Below the pieces are notes generated by a model. That model did no database searches, had not been told where the DNA came from, and worked only from the letters and a program-made list of their open reading frames with translations. From the NCBI GenBank assembly GCA_965243635.1, contig OZ251574.1, positions 3,224,001 to 3,288,000 of the forward strand: a stretch of 64,000 nucleotides of DNA. The letters run 5' to 3'. Origin of the DNA: Rs1 sp000416275 (lineage in GTDB: Bacteria; Pseudomonadota; Gammaproteobacteria; Pseudomonadales; Balneatricaceae). Of the stretch, positions 17,737 through 25,995 are shown one piece after another. How positions within the stretch are numbered: position 1 is the stretch's first letter; each line of letters begins with the position of its first letter. Both the position numbers and the translations under genes were made by a program.

Positions 17737-18732
17737 ATGCTAAATCAACACAGCAAAATGACATGGCACATTTTAGGCGCGGGGGCTATTGGCTGTCTCT
17801 GGGCAACCAAATTAGCCCGTCAATCTAATCACTGCGTGCTTTTAAAGAGAGCCGACAGCAACCAAGCTATCGCCCCTTATCAACAGCTAAACATTAGCTT
17901 AACTGACCTTGATCATCACCAGAGCGACTATCAAATCGAGTCACAGCCTATTCATCCAGGGCTGTCAATTTCGCACTTATTAGTCTGCACCAAATCTTAT
18001 CAGACAGAGGCGGCGATAAAGTCGATACGATCAAGTCTCACCGCCGATGCCACGATCGTGCTGTTACAAAATGGAATGGGCCAACAGCAAATAGTCAGCG
18101 ACCTACTAGCGCGTCAAACACTGCTGATTGCGACGACCACTGAAGGCGCGTTACTCACCGCAAAAAGCGCTGCGGGCCTGCAATTAACACATAGTGGCGC
18201 AGGCGTTAGCTATTTTGGTAAGTTTCAGCCCCAAGACATTATATCCCCACAGGTACAACAATCATTAAGTGCTATAGATATGTGTTTGCAAACAGATATC
18301 AGCTCACTAATACTGAACAAACTGGCGATTAATTGTGTCATCAACCCCCTTAGCGCCCTGTATAATTGCACCAATGGGCAACTTTACAAAAACGCTGAGT
18401 TACTGGCGAAAGTTGAGCAGCTCAGCACTGAAGTAGACAGGGTCATGACCGCTTTAGCAGTCGCCCCCGCTAACCATTTAAACCGCACATTACAGCAGGT
18501 ACTGGTCGTCGCTAAAGCGACCGAAAATAACTTTTCTTCGATGCAGCAAGATATTCAACACGGTCGTAAAACCGAGATTTCATTCATCAATGGCTATCTA
18601 CAGCGTCAGGCCAATCAGCTAAATATCCACCTTCCATACAACCAGCGTATTTTACAGAAAATACAATGTCTAGAACAATCCTTCAACAATAGGCAGTCAA
18701 ATGGCGAACAAAAAACCCCACCGATTAGATAA
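17737..18732 (+). CDS. panE: 2-dehydropantoate 2-reductase
   Basis: Ketopantoate reductase of the PanE/ApbA family, making pantoate for coenzyme A with NADPH. The Rossmann motif HILGAGAIGCLWATKLA opens the protein, and the catalytic lysine lies in LNKLAINCVINPLSALYNCTNG near residue 210. The start is placed at the ATG at 17737 because an AGGGGAAG ribosome binding site sits 11 bp upstream; a TTG at 17728 is too close to it, and an ATG at 17758 would give the shorter MTWHILGAG form. The 3' end overlaps the next gene by 32 bp, suggesting co-translation. Confidence 0.92.
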   Translation: MLNQHSKMTWHILGAGAIGCLWATKLARQSNHCVLLKRADSNQAIAPYQQLNISLTDLDHHQSDYQIESQPIHPGLSISHLLVCTKSYQTEAAIKSIRSSLTADATIVLLQNGMGQQQIVSDLLARQTLLIATTTEGALLTAKSAAGLQLTHSGAGVSYFGKFQPQDIISPQVQQSLSAIDMCLQTDISSLILNKLAINCVINPLSALYNCTNGQLYKNAELLAKVEQLSTEVDRVMTALAVAPANHLNRTLQQVLVVAKATENNFSSMQQDIQHGRKTEISFINGYLQRQANQLNIHLPYNQRILQKIQCLEQSFNNRQSNGEQKTPPIR

Positions 18733-19273
18733 AATTTACACTCGTAGTGGCGATACCGGAAAGACCTCGCTGGCATTAGGCAGCAGATTGAGCAAGGCAG
18801 ACAAGCACATAAAAAGCTTGGGCGAAATTGATGAGCTAAACTGTCAGATCGGGGTATTGCTAGCGACGTTGGCTGCCGACCATCCTCTCGCAAATTACTT
18901 CACCACTATTCAGAATTCACTGTTCGACCTTGGTGCTGAGCTGGCGATGAATGATAAAGACTACCCGAGCCTCAAACAGCATTTTATTGATGACTTAGAA
19001 GTTCAGCTTGATCAATTGAATCAACACTTACCTGCTCTGAAAGAATTTATACTGCCCGGCGGCAACCTCAGCGCGGCGCACTGTCACTTAGCCCGAGCGG
19101 TCTGCAGAAGAGCTGAGCGACAGTTGATAGAACTAAGCGATGCCCAGCATTGTTTTGCACAGCCGATTAAGTATTTAAACCGCCTCTCTGACTACTTATT
19201 TGTCGCCGCCCGATACCTTAACTGGCAAAGTAAAACTGCTGAAACATTATGGCAGGCAAATACTACAGATTGA
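18701..19273 (+). CDS. Cob(I)alamin adenosyltransferase, PduO type
   Basis: PduO/MMAB-type ATP:corrinoid adenosyltransferase of 190 residues. The N-terminal KIYTRSGDTGKTSLALGSRLSKAD binds ATP. GEIDELNCQIGVLLA near residue 42 and LPGGNLSAAHCHLARAVCRRAER near residue 118 are family signatures. It makes adenosylcobalamin from salvaged or newly made corrinoid and is unrelated in fold to CobO. It overlaps panE by 32 bp on the same strand, a pairing whose logic is not obvious. Confidence 0.94.
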   Translation: MANKKPHRLDKIYTRSGDTGKTSLALGSRLSKADKHIKSLGEIDELNCQIGVLLATLAADHPLANYFTTIQNSLFDLGAELAMNDKDYPSLKQHFIDDLEVQLDQLNQHLPALKEFILPGGNLSAAHCHLARAVCRRAERQLIELSDAQHCFAQPIKYLNRLSDYLFVAARYLNWQSKTAETLWQANTTD

Positions 19274-19436
19274 TCGAATATCGATTAATCTGACTTGAAT
19301 CCATGATTTAAAAACAGCCAGGAAAAGTACATAACTCACACTGGGATCATTTATTTCCCGATTGATCATCATACTCCGCTCAACTTGGCATCCATCTAAT
19401 AAAGTTATTAATACCAATAAGTTAAGTTATATTATT

Positions 19437-21383
19437 GTAACTTCTCAATAACTCGGGGCAGAACGTCAATATAAATCATTTTCTCTTGACAGGGTTTTAG
19501 TCCAAAAGTCGTTAAAATTAAAGACCACTTCCCTTCTTCTTTAAAGTAGCAGCACCGCGTTATACCAGTCCATGTGAGTGGTTTATTTATCTTATACACT
19601 CGCGGGTTGCGACTAACTATTTAAATGCCTCAAACCTCTTCACAGAAGCAAAAATATCACCTAAAAAAGCCATGGTAAGATAACCTTATCATTCGCTGCT
19701 ATGACTTAAACCTTTGAAAAAACTCCCTACTTTACCTGATATTCCAAAAAGTGAACAAACTCCGGTAGTCAAAAGCTTACTACTGATAGTAGAGCAATGC
19801 TTTCAAAGTATTCAGCAGCAAGCCGAAGAGATCGAGCGGCTCAAAGATGAAGTGCGCGTACTAAAAAAGCAGAAAAAACGGCCCACTTTCAAACCAAGTA
19901 ACTTGGACAAAGAAACAGATAAATCGACGGGCGATGATTCAGTATCGACAGAAAACAAAAAGCGGCCAGGCTCAAAGAAACGCTCTAAAAATGTGAATCT
20001 AACTATCCATGACGATCAAGTGGTTCAACCGCAAGACGGTATCCCTCCAGGAGCTCGCTTTAAAGGATACCGGGATTTTATTGTTCAGGAGTTGGTCATT
20101 GGCACAAAAAACACCCGTTATCGTCTCGCCCGTTATGTCACACCAGACGGCCAAACCCTCACCGCTAAATTACCTAAAGAATTGAACGGGCTGCATTACG
20201 GTCCTTATTTACTCAGCTATGTCCTTTATCAACATCATCACTGTCATGTCACCCAACCTCTATTGCTAGAGCAACTGCGAGAATGGGGGATTGATATCTC
20301 CGCCGGTCAAATCAATCGCCTTTTATCCGAGGGAAAATCTCAATTTCATCAGGAAAAGAACGACATTTTAAAAGCGGGTTTAGCTTTGTCCGATTATGTC
20401 ACTGTTGACGATTCAGGTGCTCGCCATAAAGGGGTCAACGGTTATGTCACTCAAATAGGCAACGAGTATTTTGCTTGGTTTGAATCGACAGGCTCTAAGA
20501 GTAGGGTTAATTTTTTGGAATTGCTCTGTGCGGGGGATAAAAGTTATCGTATTAATCATCACGCTGAGTCTTACTGGGTAGATCAAAAATTACCGCATGT
20601 CCCACTAAAGCTTCTCTTAGAGAGTGGCTTGTCGCATTTTGCTAATGCCCTGCGTTGGGAGGAGCATCTTGATGAGCAGGGAATCAACTCGGCGCGCCAC
20701 CGTCGTATTGCGACGGAAGGCGCTTTACTTGGTAATGTGCAGCATCAAAACCGGTGCCAGAACTTAGTCATACTCAGTGACGGGGCGGGTCAGTTCAATA
20801 TTCTGCAGCACGCATTGTGCTGGATTCATACTGAGCGTTTGGTACACACAATGCTGCCGTTAAACGAATGGCACCGAGAGGATATAGCGAAAGTACGCGG
20901 TGAAATTTGGGATTTATATCGAGGCCTAAAAACGTATAAAGTCCAGCCAGGTTCCGATCAGAAAGCCGCGCTGGAGACTTTTTTTGACGAGATTTTTACG
21001 CAGCGAACACGTTATGAGTCTTTAAACCAATTGCTCAAGCGGATCTACAAAAACAAAGCGAAATTACTGCGAGTATTAGCACGTCCTGAAATTCCCTTAC
21101 ATACCAATGGTAGTGAAACAGATATCAGGGATTTCGTAAAAAAGAGAAAGATCAGTGGAGGTACTCGCAGTGATGTTGGAAGAGAGTGCCGAGATACATT
21201 TTCCAGTCTAAAAAAGACTTGTCGAAAGCTTGGTGTGTCATTTTGGGACTATATATTGGATAGAAATTCTGGGATTGGGGATATCCCTCCATTGGCAGAA
21301 TTAATTCGTCGAGAAGAAGCCGCTGACTAGGGCTTTAATTGGCGTAAGCTATAGTAGATTGCCCCGTGTTATTGAGAAGTTAC
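19437..21383 (+). mobile_element. IS66-family insertion sequence, copy 1 (1947 bp)
   Basis: The element is bounded by inverted repeats that begin GTAACTTCTCAATAAC; about 23 of the first 24 bases match between the ends. It is flanked by perfect 8-bp target duplications ATATTATT at 19429-19436 and 21384-21391. GTAA ends, 8-bp duplications and a single TnpC-type gene without tnpA or tnpB place it in the one-gene branch of IS66. Two further copies of the same length lie at 25996 and 47992, all in the same orientation. It sits in the intergenic DNA between the PduO-type gene and the SEC-C gene. Confidence 0.96.
19714..21330 (+). CDS. IS66-family transposase (TnpC type), copy 1
   Basis: A 538-residue transposase starting at TTG (MKKLPTLPDIPKSEQ). 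Residues about 20-55 form a predicted coiled coil (leucine- and glutamate-rich). A basic, serine-rich stretch follows (KKRPGSKKRSK). The DDE catalytic core can be read as VTVDDSGARHKG near residue 230, LVILSDGAGQFNI near 350, and HTNGSETDIRDFVKKRK near 468. It differs from the other two copies at a few residues: K instead of E in PDIPESEQ, R instead of L in EIELLKDE, and E instead of V in the final EVAAD. No frameshift is seen, so it should be active. Confidence 0.95.
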   Translation: MKKLPTLPDIPKSEQTPVVKSLLLIVEQCFQSIQQQAEEIERLKDEVRVLKKQKKRPTFKPSNLDKETDKSTGDDSVSTENKKRPGSKKRSKNVNLTIHDDQVVQPQDGIPPGARFKGYRDFIVQELVIGTKNTRYRLARYVTPDGQTLTAKLPKELNGLHYGPYLLSYVLYQHHHCHVTQPLLLEQLREWGIDISAGQINRLLSEGKSQFHQEKNDILKAGLALSDYVTVDDSGARHKGVNGYVTQIGNEYFAWFESTGSKSRVNFLELLCAGDKSYRINHHAESYWVDQKLPHVPLKLLLESGLSHFANALRWEEHLDEQGINSARHRRIATEGALLGNVQHQNRCQNLVILSDGAGQFNILQHALCWIHTERLVHTMLPLNEWHREDIAKVRGEIWDLYRGLKTYKVQPGSDQKAALETFFDEIFTQRTRYESLNQLLKRIYKNKAKLLRVLARPEIPLHTNGSETDIRDFVKKRKISGGTRSDVGRECRDTFSSLKKTCRKLGVSFWDYILDRNSGIGDIPPLAELIRREEAAD

Positions 21384-21576
21384 ATATTATTAACATTTAA
21401 TAATGGTTTAAATTATAGCTAAATCATTTATTGGTCAATGTTTTTTACTTGAGGCCAGTCTGTGGAAACAGAGCGCTAATTAGGTAGTATTTTGTTTTTT
21501 CTCTGTGCAGCGCAGCGCCTCTGTGACCTCTGTGGTGAAAAAATCTTTAAAAGATTGGTTTTACCACACAGAGCAC

Positions 21577-21604
21577 AGAGAAGAGAGAAGAGAGAAGAGA
21601 GAAG
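21577..21604. repeat. 7-bp tandem repeat AGAGAAG x4
   Basis: Four perfect AGAGAAG units follow an inverted repeat in which CCTCTGTGGTGAAAA (21528-21542) pairs with TTTTACCACACAGAG (21559-21573). A looser tandem of ACTTACAACTCACA-like units follows at 21640-21672. The remainder of 21392-21739 has no gene. Confidence 0.85.
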
Positions 21605-21739
21605 AGATTAAAAGCATCTTTTAGCGGAGACACCGTGTGACTTACAACTCACAACTTACAACTCACAACTTGTTCTAACTTCTAGCTCATTCTTTTAACT
21701 CCATGCTATTATTTGAAAAAATTTATAAGGTTAACATCT

Positions 21740-22741
21740 GTGTCTAAAATCGGTCGAAATGACCTCTGCCCTTGCGACAGCGGTAAAAAATATAAGAAAT
21801 GTTGCGCTAATATTTTTAGCCCTCAGCAACCAGGGCAAAATCTCGCCCGCGAAGCTAACCAAAAGCTCGTCCAAGCCATGGCCGGTCAGCAGTTTCAGTC
21901 CGAGGAAGATATGCAGATTTTCCTCGACCATAAAGTGCGACAGTTAAACGACGCGCCTCAAGCTGAGCTGGGCGGATTTTCACCGACGCAAGTGCACACT
22001 TTGCTATACGCACCCACCGCAGAACAAACCATGATTAAATGGCGACCCCAGCACCGTGAACGAGTTAATGGAGAGTTAGAAACAGCTGCCATCATTACCC
22101 TCTTCAAGGCCTTTAAAAGCTTCGCGCTTGAGTCAAAAATAAAAGCCACGGCGGCAGGCAAGCTACCGACAGCATTAGTCAAGCATGCACAGATCCAGTT
22201 ACAAGATCATCTCGATCGCAATAGTTTTTTCACTATACAGCGGACATTCAAAAAGGAAGATGACTTTAGAGAACTACACAAAGCCAAAATAATCTTTGAA
22301 CTGGCGGGATTATTACGCTGTCAAAAAGGCTATTTTCTCTTAACCAAGAAAGCATTACAGATTAACGACGACGACTTATTTCAGCTGTTATTTAGCACCT
22401 ATTTCGAAGAATTTAACTGGGGCTATGAAGATAACTATCCAGAAGCTGCACTTTTTCAACAGATGGTGTGGTACTCACTGGTTAAGCTGCAGCGCTTGGG
22501 TGACAACAAGGTCTGCTGTGTCAATTTTAGTAAAGAGCTGATCAGCACTTTTGCAGAAGTCGCTGAAGAATTTGAAGACAGCCTATACAGCACTCGCCAA
22601 TCCTCAGCTGTCGCGGCTTATCATACCCGTATGCTGGAACGCTTTTGGCTATTTTTTGGTCTGGTTGAAATACGTGGTAAATACGACGCACGTACCATGC
22701 AAAGCACCCCACTACTCAACAAACTCTGGGATTTTCCTTAA
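21740..22741 (+). CDS. SEC-C motif protein of unknown role
   Basis: A protein of 333 residues whose N-terminus is a SEC-C zinc motif, KIGRNDLCPCDSGKKYKKCC (residues about 3-22), the metal-binding tail found on SecA and many unrelated proteins. The rest is helical and resembles nothing I can name. The open frame begins at a TTG at 21713, but the GTG at 21740 has an AAGG ribosome binding site and gives the usual MSKIGRND opening. Having the motif at the N-terminus of a larger domain is common among uncharacterised SEC-C proteins. No operon partners are evident. Confidence 0.8.
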   Translation: MSKIGRNDLCPCDSGKKYKKCCANIFSPQQPGQNLAREANQKLVQAMAGQQFQSEEDMQIFLDHKVRQLNDAPQAELGGFSPTQVHTLLYAPTAEQTMIKWRPQHRERVNGELETAAIITLFKAFKSFALESKIKATAAGKLPTALVKHAQIQLQDHLDRNSFFTIQRTFKKEDDFRELHKAKIIFELAGLLRCQKGYFLLTKKALQINDDDLFQLLFSTYFEEFNWGYEDNYPEAALFQQMVWYSLVKLQRLGDNKVCCVNFSKELISTFAEVAEEFEDSLYSTRQSSAVAAYHTRMLERFWLFFGLVEIRGKYDARTMQSTPLLNKLWDFP

Positions 22742-22750
22742 TCCCTGCCC

Positions 22751-22915
22751 TAGGAGTCTGTCGAGCTTGACCGATCGTAGCCAGAGAAATCAGATTTGAG
22801 GCAGAATTTCTGCTCTTTTGCGGCGAATAGCGGGCTATTTAACGAGAGAGAACAGGAAATGTGGCCAAATGCTGCTTTTTCGCAGTAGATTAGCGTTAAG
22901 TCCGACAGGCTCCTA
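22751..22915. repeat. MITE-like element with TAGGAGYCTGTCG ends (165 bp)
   Basis: The left end TAGGAGTCTGTCG matches the inverted right end TAGGAGCCTGTCGGAC. It fills almost the whole space between the converging SEC-C and nif3 genes. No reading frame is present. A clear target duplication is not visible. Confidence 0.7.
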
Positions 22916-22928
22916 GTACTCAGCTGAC

Positions 22929-23690
22929 TCACACTGGGTTGGCAATATTAATAAATTGATGTTCGACGGCGAACTTTTCAGCTAAGTGCTCACCTAATGC
23001 CTGCACCCCATAACTTTCAGTGGCGTGATGACCTGCCGAGAAATAGTTGATGCCCAGTTCGCGGGCCAAATGCACTGTCTGCTCTGAAATTTCTCCTGAG
23101 ATAAAGGCATCTACCCCATAACTGGCGACTTCTTCAATGTAACTTTGAGCGGAGCCGGTACACCAGGCTATCGTTTTTACCTCTCGGCTATGCCCTTCAA
23201 TAAACAGTGGCTCCCTGCCTAAAACTTGCCTTAGCTGCTGGGCAAACTCAGTCGCTGTTACGGCTCGCTCAGTTTCTCCTAGCACTGCAATTGCCTGGCC
23301 TAGCTCGTCACCCATACCCGAGGTGATTTTCCAACCCATCTGCTTGGCGAGCTGCGCATTATTTCCCCATTGAGCATGCGCATCCAGCGGTAAATGATAG
23401 GCGAGTAAATTGATATCATTAACAAGTAGTGTTTTTATGCGCTTTTGTTTAATGCCTACTAGCGGCTGACTTTCACCGTTCCAAAAATATCCGTGGTGCA
23501 CTAAAATCAGATCGGCACTGGCCTGTACCGCTTGATCTAACAACTGTTGGCAGGCCGTGACCCCGGTGACTATTTTTGCTATTTTTGTGCGGCCGGAGAC
23601 TTGTAGACCATTCGGGCAGTAGTCTTTAAATTTTTCAGGGGGGAGTATTTTATTGCAATAATCGACAATAACCTCAATATTTACGCTCAT
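22929..23690 (-). CDS. Nif3-like dinuclear metal center protein (YbgI family)
   Basis: A 253-residue NIF3/DUF34 protein. Metal ligands are visible in LILVHHGYFW near residue 63 and AYHLPLDAHAQWGNN near residue 97, and in FISGEISEQTVHLARELGINYFSAGHHATES near the C-terminus. KDYCPNGLQVSG near residue 22 is the family signature. The family has been called GTP cyclohydrolase 1 type 2, but its physiological role is uncertain. It is often found near degS/degQ genes, as here, where a DegS-type protease lies divergently upstream. Confidence 0.93.
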   Translation of the reverse strand: MSVNIEVIVDYCNKILPPEKFKDYCPNGLQVSGRTKIAKIVTGVTACQQLLDQAVQASADLILVHHGYFWNGESQPLVGIKQKRIKTLLVNDINLLAYHLPLDAHAQWGNNAQLAKQMGWKITSGMGDELGQAIAVLGETERAVTATEFAQQLRQVLGREPLFIEGHSREVKTIAWCTGSAQSYIEEVASYGVDAFISGEISEQTVHLARELGINYFSAGHHATESYGVQALGEHLAEKFAVEHQFINIANPV

Positions 23691-24151
23691 GTATTTTCCA
23701 TTGCTAATTGATCTGAATAGTTTCTGCTGAATCAGTCGTGACTACATAGCGATAGTACGCCGAAGATAAATGCGACAAAAGAGCTGTCATTTTTAGCTTA
23801 TAGCAGTTAAATGAGGCTATTGCACACGGCGTTAAGATAGCGCTGCAGTTCTCTGGCATTGCTATAACACCACTGATTCGATAGTAATCCTACCCAAGCC
23901 AAGCGAAAATTCAAATCTAATCTATAGTCCACTGCTATAATTGTAGCATCCTCTAGTTTTGTCTTGTTTTATCTAGGTGGTAAACGTTATGCTACTTGCT
24001 CATATAAACGCCAGTAAATTTAAACATTTAGTTCTATAAACAAGCTAATATGCATGAGTATCGCTAAGCTAAGCTTTACCAAAAATAGCGCCGCCAAAGG
24101 TTTTTAGCGATTTTTTTCGGTTGATAGCCGGTAAAAAAATACTTTAGGGCG
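23691..24151. other. Gene-free divergent intergenic region
   Basis: About 460 bp separate the divergent nif3 and protease genes. Traces of CTGAATCAGT at 23731 and CACTGATTCG at 23871 suggest a decayed CCTGAATC-family element. The AT-rich part from about 23930 to 24150 presumably contains the protease promoter, but I cannot fix it. Confidence 0.4.
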
Positions 24152-25354
24152 ATGTTCACTGCGACGATTAGCTGGCGCCTTAAAATACCTATTATCAAAT
24201 TATTTTACTGGCAAATCGTGTCCGGGTTTCTATTTATGCAAAAATATACATTCTTAGTTTGGCCCGTTATCTCCGGGGTATTGATAGCACTGTTGGTGCT
24301 GCAATTTAATCCAAATTTTTCGACACCAGCATCAGTGACTATCAACAGAGTTGATTTAACGACCATAAAATCAATCCCGGTCAAGAGCACCGCCATCACC
24401 GCTGAGAATTTTGTGCACTCCTATGCTGATGCGGTCGCTAAAGCAGCGCCGGCGGTGGTCAATATTTATATTAATATCAAGCCGACAGGACAAAATCAGC
24501 CGACGCTATCTACCTCGAGTGAAGAGCATTCTAGCTTGGGCTCCGGGGTTATCTTAAATCAACAAGGCTATATTGTGACCAACAATCATGTCATCGATAA
24601 AGCGGATGAAATCATTGTCGCACTGCAAGACGGTAGAGAGGCGTTAGCTAAGGTCATAGGTACCGATCCCGGGACAGATATTGCTATTTTGAAGATAGAT
24701 TTAGATCGCCTGCCAACCATTATGATTGAAGAGTCGGACAGTCTTCGCGTTGGTGATGTTGTTTTGGCAATAGGTAACCCTTTTGATTTTGGTCAGACAG
24801 TCACTAAAGGTATTATCAGCGCTAAGAGTCGCAACAGTGTCGGCCTTAATCGCTATGAAAATTTTTTGCAAACAGATGCCGCGATTAACCCGGGAAACTC
24901 CGGTGGTGCCCTGATCAACACCCATGGTAATTTAGTCGGCATTAGCACCGCCATTTTTTCTAAATCAGGGGGATCTAACGGGATCGGCTTCGCAATCCCC
25001 TCCTCTATGGCGCTCAAAGTGATGCGTGATTTAATAGAAAATGGCCGAGTTATTAGAGGCTGGTTAGGTGTCGAGACTCAAGAGCTGACCCCCGAGTTAG
25101 CGGAGTCATTCGGCTTGAGCAATGTACGCGGCTTAGTTTTAGCGGGAGTGATTACCAATGGCCCTGCATATCAAGCCGGCTTGCGACCGGGAGATTTAAT
25201 CTTAGCCTTTAATGATATGTCGATTATTAGCGGCATCGATTCAATGCGTAGCATTGCACAGGTCAAACCTGGCAGCATCGTCAAGGTGAATTTTATTCGT
25301 AACGGTGAGCCGATGATTGCCAAAATCATCGTCGGTGAGCGCCCTTCAACTTAA
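24152..25354 (+). CDS. degS: DegS/HtrA-type periplasmic serine protease
   Basis: An HtrA-family protease with one PDZ domain, about 372-400 residues. A hydrophobic membrane anchor (FLVWPVISGVLIALLVL) precedes the protease domain. The catalytic triad is visible as NNHVIDKADE (His), DPGTDIAIL (Asp) and AAINPGNSGGALI (Ser). A single PDZ domain starts near IRGWLGVETQEL. This layout is that of DegS/AlgW, which starts the sigma-E envelope-stress cascade by cutting the anti-sigma factor. The frame opens at ATG 24152; the ATG at 24236 (MQKYTFLVWPV) gives the usual DegS beginning and is equally likely. DegS versus a membrane-bound DegQ is judged from the single PDZ. Confidence 0.9.
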   Translation: MFTATISWRLKIPIIKLFYWQIVSGFLFMQKYTFLVWPVISGVLIALLVLQFNPNFSTPASVTINRVDLTTIKSIPVKSTAITAENFVHSYADAVAKAAPAVVNIYINIKPTGQNQPTLSTSSEEHSSLGSGVILNQQGYIVTNNHVIDKADEIIVALQDGREALAKVIGTDPGTDIAILKIDLDRLPTIMIEESDSLRVGDVVLAIGNPFDFGQTVTKGIISAKSRNSVGLNRYENFLQTDAAINPGNSGGALINTHGNLVGISTAIFSKSGGSNGIGFAIPSSMALKVMRDLIENGRVIRGWLGVETQELTPELAESFGLSNVRGLVLAGVITNGPAYQAGLRPGDLILAFNDMSIISGIDSMRSIAQVKPGSIVKVNFIRNGEPMIAKIIVGERPST

Positions 25355-25386
25355 GCCGCTACTGTTAATCCCCCTATTTAGGCTCA

Positions 25387-25615
25387 CTATTTTAAACCAA
25401 GCTGCCGCAATCGCTTATACAAAGTGTTGCGACTAACGCCTAACTCTTTCGCTGTTTTTGAGAGATTGCCATGACACTCTTGATAGCGCTGATAAGTAAC
25501 TGATAAATGATCACTGTCGATATCTGATAGATCGATCACTGCCTCTTGACCAGCGCTGGCAAGCTTTGCAGCTAGATAGGCCTCTCGCCCAGACAAAGAG
25601 CTGTTGTCGACTGGC
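25387..25615 (-). pseudogene. 3' fragment of a Fis-type (sigma-54 activator) regulator
   Basis: About 75 codons remain of a longer regulator. The C-terminal LSKTAKELGVSRNTLYKRLRQLGLK is the Fis-type helix-turn-helix found at the end of sigma-54-dependent activators. The ATPase and sensor domains are gone. The frame formally starts at 25653, but bases beyond about 25615 read on the other strand as an IS1380-type transposase remnant, so the gene was cut there. Confidence 0.75.
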
Positions 25616-25621
25616 CACGTG

Positions 25622-25855
25622 CCGCTAGATATTGATGTGTTTCCGATGGACAATTGTGATTCAAAGAAAGAAGCAGTTGCTTACACCTATAAAGGCCATG
25701 ATGGCTACTCACCTATTGCTGCTGATCTTGGTCTTGAAGGCTGGTGCGTTGCCTGTGTGCTGCGCCCCGGTAATCAACATGCCAATAAAGAATTCCTTCA
25801 TACATTAGATAGGATTTTACCTCGCGTTCGTTCGCTGTGTGACAACCTTCCTTAA
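25622..25855 (+). pseudogene. Internal fragment of an IS1380-type transposase
   Basis: The 78 or so codons contain VPLDIDVFPMDN followed by SKKEAVAYTYKGHDGYSPIA and LEGWCVACVLRPGNQH, which resemble the DDE core of IS1380-family transposases. A full protein has more than 400 residues. The left end is joined to a regulator fragment and the right end to a CCTGAATC-family MITE three bases after the stop. Confidence 0.7.
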
Positions 25856-25857
25856 TT

Positions 25858-25995
25858 CCTGAATCAGTGACTTCACTGCACCACATAGCGCAAGCTCTTG
25901 ATTCTACAGCGGTTAGAAAAATGCCCGCTGAACCTCCGGGTGCAGCTAAGATTTTTCAATTCCACTGTAAAACCAATATCTTACACTCTGTATTC
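25858..25995. repeat. Truncated CCTGAATC-family MITE
   Basis: These 138 bp match the reverse complement of the complete 160-bp member at 35409-35568, from CCTGAATCAGTGACTTCA through TTACACTCTGTATTC. The last 22 bp, including the second terminal repeat, are missing because IS66 copy 2 begins at 25996. Confidence 0.88.

Noticed and set aside
20000..20100. IS66 accessory genes tnpA/tnpB expected near the transposase
   Set aside because: None fits in the 277 bp upstream of the transposase; the element is of the single-gene IS66 branch.
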